Shown piece by piece: positions 34,061 to 46,344 of a DNA stretch of 64,000 nucleotides. Positions within the stretch are counted from its first letter, which is position 1, and each line of letters starts with the position of its first letter. This DNA is from Pyrus communis (lineage: Eukaryota > Streptophyta > Magnoliopsida > Rosales > Rosaceae). The notes under the pieces are model-generated. The model searched no databases. It was not told where the DNA came from and worked only from the letters and a program-made list of their open reading frames with translations. Location: positions 13,625,724 to 13,689,723 of the forward strand of contig NC_084815.1 of NCBI RefSeq assembly GCF_963583255.1, in the 5' to 3' direction. Both the position numbers and the translations under genes were made by a program.

Positions 34061-35745
34061 GGAATAAACAAAACAAACAAAACACAATCTAGACCTTCCA
34101 ACATGTACCTCATGGATTTCCAATGAACATGACACATTAAGGAACCCACATACATAGATTTTAGTTATCCCTAGCCTCGAGCATATACTTAACCATAGTT
34201 ACCATACACTAGCTCCCATTTAATCAATTTAAAACATGATTTTGAATGTAGTACCATGCTTTAGAGAATCCCCCAATTCCTCACTGGATACACTCTATTT
34301 TCACATAGATTTTCTGACTACACTCCCTATACTAGGTATATGTGAGAAGATTGATGTAAACATGTAAACTAATACTCACATATGTCATAACAAAGAAGGC
34401 AATTTCTGGAATTATTAACATGTATATGATCTCATGAATGGAATGCCACTACTTAGATGCGAGAACCAGGGATACCATATGCTCAAACCAATTTTAAACT
34501 CCACATATTGAAACACATAACAATCAAGATTGAAGTCAAAGGGTTTGTAACGAGGCTAAGGTGTTGGCTAACAAAGAAAGGGAAGATAAACAAACATTCT
34601 TAAAGCAATAGTAAGCAAAGTAATGAAATAAACACTTAGAATTCACTTTTGAATGCAAAAATCAACTTTGAACACCAAGGGAAGATTCACACAAAACTTA
34701 GGGTCAAATTCAAACTTTTTGGACCCTTTCTTCAACATTCAACACTTGTGAGTTTATTCTCAATTATTTTCAACTCCTTTTCTTCTTTTTCTTCTTCTTT
34801 TTCACCTTTTATTTTTTTTTATTTTTTTATTTTTTTTTCTGTGCCTTATTCTTTCTTTGGCACACAAACATACTACTTCATAAATTCTTACGAAAATCCC
34901 TTCCCTCACACTTGTTTTTCTACAATTTTTAGATTGAAAGGAATTCCCTCTAAGTCATGCTTTACTATCCTTTAAGAATAAGGGTTTGGATAATCCTGAT
35001 CTAGGCTTGGTAAGGATTATGTGGTTAACAAAGAAAATAGGCTAAATAAGGTTCAAAGGGGTTAAACCTACAATACATATGCAAAGGGGTAAGGCTTTTT
35101 GGCTTTGGGTTTAAACTAACCAACTTCATCTTATTATTTGTTATGCTAATCAATTTTATGCTTTGAATGAAATGGGTGTGAGTTCTAGTATTTGGAACTA
35201 TAGTGATGAAACGCATTCTAAGTAGTAACCAAGCAAAGAATGATGAGATCATGCAACGACTTTAGAAAACAAGAAATCAAGATTAATAACTCTCCAAAGA
35301 ATGTTTAGGCTCAAATCTCTCAGGGTTGTAGCGTTAGTTTGAGCTTCTTCCTTCAAGCATGTTACAAAACTGATTTTTTTCTTTTGTGATTACATGTGAA
35401 TTCGTAAATGTCAACTATAACCAAGCATAAACAAAAGAGCATATCAAACTTCCATCCATGTTTGTAACTTTCTTTAATAGTCATGCAATTAAAAACCAAA
35501 TCCTCATCATTGTGTTGGAAGGTACCCTAAGACACAAACAAACACAAAAACAAAATGACTCTAAAAAAACTCTTTTTGGGTTTTCAAAACACTCTTTTTC
35601 GATTTGTTTTTCAAATTTTCGGATTTTCTGTTTAAGACACAAAAACACTTCAAAACACACTAAAAACACTTAAAAAGAGTGAAAAACAACTTTAGAAATG
35701 ATAGGTGATAAAATCCCACCAATTTGCATGAAAAACACTCTGTTT
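34061..35745 (-). other. Element C 3' non-coding region
   Basis: AT-rich, with a T-rich tract near 34795-34840 and no supported ORF. Related to the same zone of element B. Confidence 0.6.
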
Positions 35746-35784
35746 ACCCCTCCACACTTAAACCAAACATTGTCCTCAATGTTT
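35746..35784 (-). other. Internal PPT-like cassette, element C
   Basis: Minus strand hairpin AAACATT-GAGGAC-AATGTTT (35784-35765) then TTAAGTGTGGAGGGG. Confidence 0.7.
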
Positions 35785-35928
35785 TAAGCATAGACTCACA
35801 AACAAACAACCAAATAACACAACTAACAAGCATGACAAACATGGAAAAATAAAAGCAATAAAGAGTAGGGTTTAGGAACGCAAATCTGGTTATGGAGTGT
35901 TGGAGCTTCCTAGTTCTTCTCTATTTGC

Positions 35929-35945
35929 ATGGGTTGCCTTCCAAG
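35929..35945 (-). other. Post-pol hairpin, element C
   Basis: Minus strand CTTGGAAGGCAACCCATG, about 42 nt after the integrase stop. The stem is weakened by mismatches; the loop AGGCAA is kept. Confidence 0.5.
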
Positions 35946-35987
35946 AAGCGTTTGCTTTAACGTTTTCCAGCTGGACGATTCTTCCTC

Positions 35988-36962
35988 TTAAGCTTCAATG
36001 GGGCCCAAGGCATGGAAGCTTGCACCATCCACGACATGCTCTTCAAAATTCTCATAGTATGGCTCCAAACGATGTCCGTTCACTTTGAACTCTTGGCTGG
36101 TCTTTAAGCTTTGAATTTGGACTGCACCATAAGGAAATACATTAGTAACAACAAACGGGCCAATCCATTTAGAACGTAACTTACCTAGAAACAAGCGAAG
36201 GCGGGAATTGAAGAGTAGCACTGTCTACCCTAGAACAAATGTCTTGCTACGATTCATATTGTCATGGAATGCTTTTGACTTTTCCTTGTAAATCAATGTG
36301 TTCTCGTATGCTTCATGCCTTATCTCCTCAAGCTCGTTCAATTGAAGCTTCCTATGTATTCCAGCGACATCAATGTCCATGTTGAATGTTTTGACGGCCC
36401 AATGTGCTTTGTGCTAAAATTCAACGGGAATATGACATTGTTTCCCATAGATGAGCCGAAATGGGGACATTCCAATTGGTGTTTTGTAGGCCGTACGATA
36501 TGCCCACAATGCATCATTCAAACGCAAGCTCCAATCCTTCTGGTTTGGCCTAACGGTCTTCTCCAAAATTTGCTTGATTTCCCGATTAGAAACCTCGGCT
36601 TGCTCACTTGTTTAAGGATGATAAGGTGTTGCCACCTTATGTGTGACGTTATATCTCTTGAGCAAAGCTTCAATGGTTCGATTGCAAAAATGGGACCCTC
36701 CATCACTTATAAGAACTCTTGGCATTCCAAATCTAGCAAATATGTTAGTTTTGACAAAATCTGCAACCACTTTGGAATCATTAGTACGGGTGGCTTTTGC
36801 TTCCACCCATTTCGACAGCTAATCAACCACAAGTAAAATATAAAGGAAACCATGAGATAAAGAAAAAGGACCCATAAAATCAATACCCCAAACATAAAAA
36901 ATTTCAACACCATGGATAGGTGTCTGCGGCATTTGGTTTTTTGGACCTATATTTCTGGTTCA
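35988..36962 (-). pseudogene. int: Integrase of element C, broken
   Basis: Fragments across frames show the integrase core: TRTNDSKVVADFV, then [16 protein letters not shown] with the second catalytic Asp, then HKVATPYHP followed by a stop where the family continues into the catalytic Glu region. The C-terminal part ([18 protein letters not shown] to [11 protein letters not shown]) is the usual gypsy tail without a chromodomain. Several stops make it non-functional. It follows the RNase H ORF directly. Confidence 0.8.
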
Positions 36963-38618
36963 TTAGCATCGATCACATGTTATGCAAAAAGTTCTAGCAT
37001 CCTTAAATATAGTAGGCCAATAAAAACCACATTCGAGTACTTTATGTGCCGTCCTTTGAGTGCCAAAGTGACCTCCACATGCATAAGTGTGACAAAACGT
37101 TAAAATTGAATTAAACTCCGATTCATCACACCTACGAATAATTTGATCCGCGCAATATTTCCACAAATAAGGATCATCCCACACATAAAACCGAGCCTCC
37201 CTTTTAAGTTTGTCACGTTGTTGTTTATTTAGGTTGCTTGGAATTTGTTTTGACACCAAATAATTCACTAAATCGGCATACCATGGCTCACTTACCTCGA
37301 TGGACATCAACTGCTCGTCTGGGAATGTCTCTGGGATAGGTACAACTTCTTCTTCATGTACCATGCGGCTCAAGTGGTTAGCCACCACGTTTTCACTTCC
37401 TTTCTTGTCTCGAATTTCGATATCGAACTCTTGAAGTAGAAGCATCCAACAAATAAGCCTTGGTTTAGCCTCGTTTTTGGTGAGTAAGTACTTCAACGCT
37501 ACATGATTAGTGTAAATTATAACTTTAGTACCAAGTAAATAAGACCAAAATTTATCTAAAGCAAAAACAACAGCAAGAAGTTCTTTTTCCATTGTGGAGT
37601 AGTTCAATTGGGCATCATTCAAGGTCCGGGATGCATAATAGATGACATGTGGCTGCTTGTTCTTCCTTTGGCCTAAAACAGCTCCTAATGCATAATCCGA
37701 GGCATCGCACATAAGCTCAAAAGGAAGGCTCCAATCTGGTGGAACAATGATGGGGGCCGAAGTGAGCATTTCCTTGAGGTGTTTAAAGGCCTTCTCACAC
37801 TCCTTATCAAACTTGAATGGCACATCTTTTTGGAGAAGTCGGCAAAGGGGGTTGGAGATTTTTGAAAAGTCCTTGATGAATCGCCTATAGAATCCTGCAT
37901 GTCCAAGAAAAGAACGAACCTCTCTAACCGAAGTAGGAGAAGGTAAGTAGCATAGAAGATCTATTTTTGATTTATCAACCTCAATCCCTTTGGCCGAAAT
38001 TATATGCCCTAAAACTATGCCTTGTTTTACCATGAAATGACATTTTTCCCAATTTAAAACAAGGTTAGTTTCAAAGCATCGTTCTAAGATTAAAGTGAGA
38101 TTATGTAAACAATCGTCAAACGAATCACCAAATACACTAAAATCATCCATAAAAACTTCAATTATTTTCTCCATAAAATCTGAAAATATACTTACCATGC
38201 ATCTTTGAAAGGTGGCAGGTGCATTGCATAAACCGAATGGCATGCGACAATAAGCAAAAGTACCAAAAGGGCACGTGAAAGTGGTCTTTTCTTGGTCATC
38301 CGGAGCTATGACAATTTGATTATATCCCGAATACCCATCAAGAAAACAATAAAAAGAATGACCGGCTAACCTTTCAAGCATTTGATCAATGAACGGCAAG
38401 GGGAACTGGTCCTTCCTTGTGGTGGTGTTGAGCTTCCTATAATCGATGCAAACTCTCCAACCCGTTTGGATACGTGTTGGCACAAGCTCATTCTCGGCGT
38501 TCTTCACCACTGTCACTTCGGATTTCTTTGGCACTACTTGAATTGGTGAAACCCAACGGCTATTCGAGATAGGATAAATCACTATTGTGATAACCTCCTT
38601 CTTCACAACTTCCATCAT
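36963..38618 (-). pseudogene. pol: Reverse transcriptase/RNase H/integrase N-term of element C
   Basis: An open stretch of 551 codons, part of a broken polyprotein. RT blocks in order: [37 protein letters not shown] and the catalytic VFMDDF. RNase H has [11 protein letters not shown] and TMEKELLA, but two catalytic Asp positions read Asn: YTNH (usually YTDH) and VVANHLSR (usually VVADHLSR). The integrase HHCC zinc finger follows ([18 protein letters not shown]), then a stop. RT looks intact in its motifs; RNase H should be dead. The frame is broken from the upstream protease part by a shift near 38630. Confidence 0.88.
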
Positions 38619-39791
38619 TGGAGGGTTGAGCCGAAGTTGAGCTTCTCAAGTTGGTTTAGCCCCTCCTCTAGAAGTATGCAATGCATGCATGTTGTAGGGC
38701 TAATTTCCTTAATATCGGCCAAGGTCCATCCTATGGCTGTTTTGTGCTCTTTTAATACTCGAACCAATTTGGCCTCCTCTATTGCCGTGAATGATGAAGA
38801 AACAATGATGGGCAACGTCTCTTTGTCTCCCAAATAGACATACTTCAAGTGACTTGGCAATGGTTTAAGTTCAAGAATGGGTGCCTGAATCACTGAAGGT
38901 AACAACTTGTTAGTAGAAATGGGAATTGAAATTGGGTTTGAGGGCTTACTTTGATATTGTGGCGATGATTCAAGTGCGGCCACATCTCGCCAACTTCCTC
39001 ATCATGCACTGCCAAATTTGGTTCTATACCTATTCCCTCGGCAATTGTGGTTTCAAGTGGGTCTTTGTCTAACGAATCAACAAAATCCTGCGCCAATGGC
39101 TCAAGTATATCAATAGAGAAACAAAAATGATCGTCTTTAGGATATTTTATAGTTTCAGAAAGATTGAAATCAATAACTTCCCCATCAAATTCCATCGTTA
39201 AAGTTCCTTTGAACACATTGATCTTGGTGAGGGCTGTTTTCATGAAAGGTCTCCCAAGTAGGATCGGCAATGGTGTAGAATGGGATGAATCCTCCATGTC
39301 AAGCACGTAAAAGTCAGCTGGAAAGATCAAATTGTTAACCTGCACCAAAACATCTTCCAAAACTCCTTTTGGATAGGCATTAGAACGATCGGCCAATTGA
39401 ATAATCACACCATCGTTTTAAGCTCTCCTAAGTTCATAGATGCATAAATTGAGTAAGGCATGACATTAATTGAAGCTCCTAAATCTAGCATAGCATGTTC
39501 AAATTTAGTATTTCCAATAACACAAGGAATTGTAAAATTACCCGGATCTTTGCATTTAGGTGGTAGTTTTCTTTGTAACACCGCTGAAACATTCTCACTT
39601 ACCTGGACCGCCTCTTTGTTCAAAATCCTCTTCCTTGTTGTGCATAGCTCTTTCAAAAATTTCACATACTTAGGAACTTGCTTAATTGCATCAAGGAACG
39701 GGATATTGACTTGAACTTTCCTAAAGGTTTCCAGAATGTCCTTCTCATTCTCTTCTTTCTTTGATTGCCTAAATCTGCTAGGGAATGGCAC
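38619..39791 (-). pseudogene. pro: Protease and linker of element C, frameshifted
   Basis: Aspartic protease with active-site motif LDLGASINVMPYSIY (about 39440-39480), a second half ADRSNAYPKGVLEDVLVQV to ILLGRPFM, and a linker to RT (QAPILELKPLPSHLKYVYLG). Frames change near 39405 and 38985, so the polyprotein is not continuous. The protease would mature Gag-Pol in the particle. Confidence 0.82.
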
Positions 39792-39809
39792 ATTTAGTGG
39801 AATAGAACT

Positions 39810-41405
39810 TCACAAAGTCGAATTTGGACTTACCTTGGGGGTGTTGGATGGTTTTGGGGTGGTAGATGGCTGCGGCAAGGTTTGTTCCACCCTTGCCGTG
39901 GCCTTTGTTCCTTGTTCCTCCTCTTCTTGCAGCAACGTGTCCTCTTCTTGACTTGTTTTGGACGGTTTTGGGGTGGTTCCAACCTCCTTACCACTTCTCA
40001 ACGTGATTGCCTTGGCAGATTCGAACCCTCCCTTTTGATTAACAATGGTTGAGCTAGGGAGCTTACCTTGGTCTCGGAATTGTCCTACAAACTCCGCAAT
40101 CTGCCCAATTTGCTTCTCCAAGTGGTCCACCCTTTTGTCTTGGTTTTGCATGGCTTTTTCTTGATTTTGCAATGCTTTGTTTTGATTCTCTTGCCCCTGA
40201 GACAAATTGGTAAGTAACTTAAGAAGTGTTTCATTGTCCAAAGACGTACCTTGATTGTTTTGGGCAGGTTGTGCTTGGGTTGGATTGGGGCCGATAGGCT
40301 TGGTGTAGAACCCCAGGGGTTGTTGTCTAAAGCCTCCTTGTTGTGGAGGTTGTTGAGGCTCCATCCACTTGAAATTTGGGTGGTCTCTCTACCCCGGATT
40401 GTATGTGTTGGAATATGGATCATTTCTTGGTTGATTTTGGCTTGGAAATCCAATGGCATTTGCACTCTCCTATCCCCCATTCTCAATCAATTGAGGGCAC
40501 TTGTCCGAAGGGTGTCCTTGGATAGAACATATGCCACATACACTTGGTCCTTGTATCCTCATTCCTTCGGTCATCTGAGACATAGAAGTAAGATTAGCTA
40601 ATTGAGATTGAATGTTGGATTACAAACTTACCTCATTCACTTGCTGTTGTGGGGTGTCTCTTTGTCCAACACCTTCATATTGTTGTGCATTCAAGGCTCG
40701 ATTTGCAATTAAAACCATGGCAGCCACGGGTGTTTTGTCAACCAAAGCACCTCCCGCCGAGGCATCTAGCATTTGTCTCTCAATTGGAAGAAGCCCTTCG
40801 TAGAAATATTGAATTAAAAGTTCTTCCTTCATTTGATGTTGAGGGCATGATGCAACTAGAGTCTTGAAACGTTCATAATATGCCGGAAAAGACTCCCCTT
40901 GGTCTTGTTAAATGCCACTAATTTTCTTCCTTAAAAGAATCGCTCTTGAAGTTGGGAAGAATTTCTCTAGGAATGCCCGCTTCATGCTTTCCCAAGAAGT
41001 GATAGTTCCGGGTGCCAATTTGTATAGCCAATCTTTAGCCTTTTCTAGAAGAGAGAATGGAAAGGCTTTCATCTTCAAAATGTTCCCATCGACATTGATG
41101 GGTGTCATGCTTGAACATACCACTTCAAACTCCTTAAGATGCTTGTTTGGATCTTCCATGGACAAACCATGGTACTTGGGAATGTGATGCAACAAGCTAG
41201 ACTTCAATTCGAACTCATCGGTCTTGCCTTGGGCAGCCATAGGATATTGAATGCACAAGGGCACGGCATTGTCTAGTCTCGAGGCCGAAAGTTCTTTGAT
41301 TGTTCGATTGTCCGCCGCCATGCTTTCTTCTTCTTCAAATTCAGATTCGGAATCTGAACTTGAACTAGGTGGATAAGGTTCCAGTTGCTTCCTCTTTCTT
41401 CTCAA
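39810..41405 (-). pseudogene. gag: Gag of element C, with several stops
   Basis: Begins MRRKRKQLEPYPPSS near 41405. Capsid part shows YHGLSMEDPNKHLKEFEVVC and WESMKRAFLEKFFP. A stop ends the first ORF at 40908, where a CAA-to-TAA change fits. One CCHC knuckle, CGICSIQGHPSDKCP, is read near 40500, then a Gln-rich C-terminal half (40364-39810). Additional stops lie near 40620 and 40480. Clearly dead. Confidence 0.82.
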
Positions 41406-41603
41406 AGTTCATTCAAAATCGTCGTCAAAATCCAATATGTTTGCACGAATAGGTTGAGAACGATGAGTCATAAACTAGTACTTGAAAATAAAGAACACAA
41501 CCAAATCAGCAATCAATTTAAAAGGCACGACAAACTAAAAAAAAATAAATACAAAGACACTAAAAAGACACTACACAAACAAAATGGATTAGCAAGTTTG
41601 CTA

Positions 41604-41621
41604 ATCCCCGGCAATGGCGCC
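41604..41621 (-). other. Primer binding site for tRNA-Asp, element C
   Basis: Minus strand TGGCGCCATTGCCGGGGA, one mismatch to the site in B and A. Confidence 0.82.
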
Positions 41622-41626
41622 AAAAT

Positions 41627-43591
41627 TTGATGTGAAAATTCACTTGACACACAAATAAAACCCTATTTGTGACAATTGTAGTAGATATGTAAGTAGGGAT
41701 CGTTCTAGATCGGGGATTAACTAGGGATCCTAATCTATATAAATAAGACTCAAAAACACTAAACTAGACTCTATAGACTCAAAACTAACTTTCGACACTT
41801 AAAACAGCAACCAATAATAAAAAAAGACTCAATTTTAGACTCAATGAGTTTTTTGGACGAAAATAGGACTTGACTTGACTCAAAAGACTCAAGGAAAACA
41901 AGTTTTTTTTACTCAAATATGAAGACTAAGTGAAATGGGGATTGTTTTTGACGAATTTTAAACTTAAAACAAAAACTTTATAGAAAACACTTTTGAAAAA
42001 CGAATTTAAATGAAATAAATGGGTGAAAGGCTAGTTATAGGGTCCTTCTCCACACATGATATATGCATACGAACCAATTTCCAGTTATTAGTCCTTTAGA
42101 CTATGAATGACAACGCCCCAAATTAGTTGCATCGCACAACTAACCCTCAGGTTTTCCTTAATTCATTGAATTGAATGAAAACGCATTACAACCAAATTAT
42201 CTTTCTCAAGTTCTTTATATGAAACGCATAACAAAGATACATATCAAAAGTCATTAAGTTTTGTGAAACCATAAGCATTGACAAGGCATTCATCACTATG
42301 AAACGCATGAAACTCATAGCAAGGATTTACTTAACGCGATTGTGACTAGCAACCTCCATTACTCGTGAATATAAGTGAATAACTATTACGTGAAACCCCC
42401 TTATATTCTAGCGTCAAATTTATGCATGCAAATTAAGTGTTAACCCCCAACCCACATACATAAACAAGTTTTAATAACTTAGATAAGAAAATCACATTCA
42501 TGCCTTAAGAAACAATAACTGGATGTAATCAATTCATATAAAACATATAATCATAGCTTCGAATTCACCTCTAACTAAAAAGAAATTAGTTCCTCATGTT
42601 TGCAAAACAAAGATAATTGAATTTAAACATTGAACTATGACTAAGGATAGAAAGAACCAAAAAAACGCTCCACACTCCAATGGCATGCACGGCACTCCCT
42701 TGGATGGCAGATTGCACAAGTCCTCCTCTCTTTCCTTCCTTGCTTGCGGCACTAGTGTGATGTAGGGTGAATTGTGGTGTTTGATGGCTGAAAGTATGAA
42801 TGAATGAATGAGTAAGTGGATGGATTGAATAGTGCGGCATAGGGCTGTATATATAGGCTAATTATGCACAATTAGTGAAGGAAAAAGATTGCACAATCCC
42901 ATGGAAAAATGGTTAAGTCTAGGTAGACACCAAAGGGGAATGGGATAGGTAGTTTTTGCCAGAAATTAAGGGCTTCTAGAAACTAGGTATTTTTTGGTAG
43001 AATTTAGACTTCTAGAAGGGATAAAGGGTAGATTTTGGACCTAAATATATAAGGACTCATGACATAGGTGCAGAGGAAGGATTGCAACTCCTAAACCTAC
43101 AAGGAATGATCTACATACAGCAAACAAATGGATAAGGCTTTTAGAAACCGAAATAGGTGTTTAAATGTGTAATTAATCCCCTCTAATTAGCTAGATTTAA
43201 GTCCTAACCTGATTTGGATAGGATAGGATAAGATAATGTTAGAGTTAGGAAAGGATAAGGTTGGTTGGGATATGATAAGATAAGGTTGGATAAGGTTCCT
43301 TATGTCTTGCTACTTCCTTATCTTCTTTACATTAGGACTTCATCCACCAAATTTGTAGCCTTTCCTAGCCCTTCTTGACTTCAATTTCGTCCATCCTCTT
43401 TGCTCCATGGTTAAGCTATCCAATCCATGCCCAAAAATGCACCATTTAGCTCCAAAATGCCCTTTCTTGCTCCTTTTGCCATTAGGACCTAAAAACATAC
43501 GAAAATAGCTTAGAAGACTAAAATAAATAGTAATTAACTCACTAAATGCAAGGAAACAACATAACTAAGTAGCATAAATATGCTCCTATTA
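41627..43591 (-). repeat. Element C 5' LTR
   Basis: 1965 bp. The outer end reads TA instead of the usual CA-equivalent (CTCCTATTA against CTTCTATCA in the other LTR), one point change. Confidence 0.88.
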
Positions 43592-45351
43592 GCTGTCTCG
43601 ATTTCTGGGCGAGATTTTTTGCTCGACGGAGTCAGCACAACAACTGCTATTTTTTTCACAATAGGGGCAAGTTTCCTCTTAGCTGCGGCCATTGGCACCA
43701 CCTCGTCCCATTTTATTGTACGACCACTTGGAGACACTGACCTAAGGTCAAAATGAGGCTTGAAGGAAATAAATAAGAAGAATAAAGAGGAAGGCTACAT
43801 ACCTTGGTCCATTTCTTTGGATTTTGGAGCAGGGATTTTCTCCGAACGGTCGTCAAAGATTTTCTTTACAAGTTCTTCAGCTGGCGTTTGGAAAAATTCC
43901 TTGGTGTAAGTATCCCACCATTTGGCAAATGTGCTGCTACAATGGGATTCTGGGGTCTTCAGCTGAAGACGAAATTTTGTGCGTTACTCGGTGAACTCTT
44001 TCTTGGCCATTTCACATTCTTTTTCAAAAGAACCAGAAAAACGTTCTTGGCTCAAAAAGGAGCGAGATGCAAGGAATGGTAGGGGGCACCCTTGGAGATG
44101 ATGGACTTCCCAACTGCCTTGCTAGGATTCACAACCATAGGCCAGGTCACGAGTCATGATGAATGACGCCCAGGACTCTTGAAGATTAGCATCTTTGGCC
44201 GTTTCCTATGCCGATTGTGGGAGAATGATGGAAGATGGGTATGTTCAACGACGACAGATTTGAAATTCATCGTTGGACAAGTCTTCTAGGTCGAGGAAAT
44301 ATCTGAAAATTTCTTCGACCGAGTGAGTAGGTATGGGGCGTGAAGCCAACTCTAGACCCATAGCTTCAGAGGGGCTAAAGTTTGGGATTTCTGGCTGCAA
44401 TGACGGGAATTAAACTTGCAACCAGAGCTGGAAGGCCTATAGTGGGCCATTTTGATGGGGGTCGATTTTTCCCAAGGTTGCTTCGGCCAAGCACAGGGTA
44501 AGGTTGGCAAGGACGACTGGACTAAGAGCCAGGAAGTAACCGCTCGTTAGAGCCTCGATGACAGGCATGTTTTCAGCTAAGCATTTATTCGACTTGGCAC
44601 AAAAAATATATTTGTTGTACCAGTAGAATAAGAAGGCCCCATGTTCCTCATTTTTGAGACTTTCCCTTTCCGAGCTGGCAGAGTGGGTGATCAGAGTGTT
44701 GTAGTTGAAAAAGTTCTTGTACAATTTTTGCACTTCTTCTTTCGACTGCCTTTGTTCTCCCTTCATTAGGGCTTCAACGACACGTTCTTCAAAGACCCTC
44801 TTTAGGTTCAGGTCGAATTTATACTTGGTAAGAGACGTATTGACCGAGAGGCTAGTTGGAGAGGTGTCGAGTATAGTGGTCATGTTTAGAATTGTTGGAC
44901 CAAAGGGGTCGAGAGGGAGAAGTATCGTGTTGATGGCCGAGCACTAGAAGCTCAATGCAACCATCATGAGCTTTCGGTCCAGGCTCATCTCGATGGTCGA
45001 GAGTTTGATTGCATCAAAAATACCAAGAGCCCTCCATTCGTCGCCAAAATATGGCTCCATCTGGGTGACCCAAGCAGCCCAGGCCAAAGTGGTCAAGGGC
45101 CAAACGCCTTAGGGCCTGGCCGGTTCCCATGTTGGTCAATCGTACCCTTGGAACAAAGGTTTTAGACGATGTTCCTCAAGCATTTCGGTGATTACTTTTG
45201 GGACATCGTCCTTGAATAATGGGCCAAGGGTTTGGTGGGAGGCGTTTGGCTCATCTTTAAATCGAATGGTTTTGATTGTGTTTCGGTCGGTGATATATTG
45301 TCATTTATTGCATTCCTTGACTAATTTGGTAATAAAAGTGTTGGCGGGCAT
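43592..45351 (-). pseudogene. PMD (plant mobile domain) ORF, N-terminal part
   Basis: Minus-strand reading starts MPANTFITKLVKECNK near 45351 and shows hallmarks of the plant mobile (aminotransferase-like) domain carried by many plant transposons: MEPYFGDEWRALGIFDAIKL (45060-45000), EEVQKLYKNFFNYNTLITH, HGAFLFYWYNKYIFC and IDPHQNGPL followed by a stop where the family has Trp. Stops and shifts also lie near 45300 and 45120. The ORF is antisense to the LTR orientation of D and is cut at 43592 by element C. PMD function is unclear; host relatives (MAIL1-type) act in silencing and development. Confidence 0.7.
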
Positions 45352-45902
45352 TGGAGAAGATGAAGGAAAAGGTTGGTTTTCGAGGTTTGAGAACAAATGG
45401 TGGAGAGATTTGAAAGCAAATGGTAAGAAGATTTTAGAGTCTGAGAGCATAAAAGTTGAATACTTATAGGCATTTTTTTTTTTTGGGGAGGGAGGGTGGG
45501 GGAAGATCAACAATTTAGTATTTAAAATGAAGGATAAAAACAATTAGAGGATTCGGTAATCATGACAAATATTCAAGGAACCTAGGTGAAGGGATCGAAA
45601 AACTCGTAGATTTAGGATGCATGATTGCGTGTGGCGGCAGATTTAATGGTGAAATGACATTTTGATGGTTGCGTGGTTTAAGTATCATTATTAAAGACTG
45701 ACGAGTGGGCTGAGGAATCGCCATATGGTAGAGCATCTGACAATTTGAGATCATGCAGTCGTGCTTCATAAATGCAACTGAGTAGATAAAGTATTTGAGA
45801 TGTTTTGTTCTTTCAAATATATGTTAAGGGTTTGATTTCACTTCTTCAGGGTCGATGCTCGACCATAAGTTTTCAGGCCAAAAACTTCAGAAGCGAGGGG
45901 GC
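45352..45902 (+). other. D internal region and PPT
   Basis: Non-coding segment between the start of the antisense PMD ORF and the D 3' LTR. AGAAGCGAGGGGGC (45889-45902) is the likely polypurine tract. Confidence 0.5.
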
Positions 45903-46344
45903 TGTTTAGGCCAAAAATAATATTATTGGGCCGAGCTTAGGTTTATGATCGGACCAGTGGTTTTCGAAAAGTATTATGGGCCGTCTAGTTGTCATTAGCC
46001 GTCCAATCAGGTCGGCCGAGTCCTATTGTGAGAGGGATTGATTTCAATAAGGGCGAAGAAATCGAATCCTAGTACAACAAGGGGTTTCGGTGTTGGAGGC
46101 GTTGAGAGCACGAAAATGAATCTAATTCATTATAGAGCTTGGTTCAGAAACCTATTGAGACTAGGATTGGCCGAATCCTAATTAGATTAGATTGGGGAGT
46201 TTTTGTCTGGATACATCTCTGGTTTGGTGAGGCGTAGGTTTGTTGCTATAAATAAAGAGTCGTAGGCAACAATCAAAGCCCTTCAAATCAACACACAAAC
46301 TGCCCTGAACAAACTCTCTCTCTATGCAAAACCTCTCAACAACC

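Larger units (their letters stand above)
22593..43596 (-). mobile_element. Athila-like Ty3/gypsy element C (hosts element B)
   Basis: Minus-strand element: 5' LTR 41627-43591, primer site 41604-41621, gag, protease, RT, RNase H, integrase, a long 3' non-coding region, then a 3' LTR split into 22598-23237 and 32697-34019 by element B. Target duplications CCTGT (22593-22597) and GCTGT (43592-43596) differ at one base. LTR lengths agree (1963 and 1965 bp), but the LTRs differ at many sites, so C is older than B and A. All ORFs carry stops or frameshifts. Confidence 0.88.
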
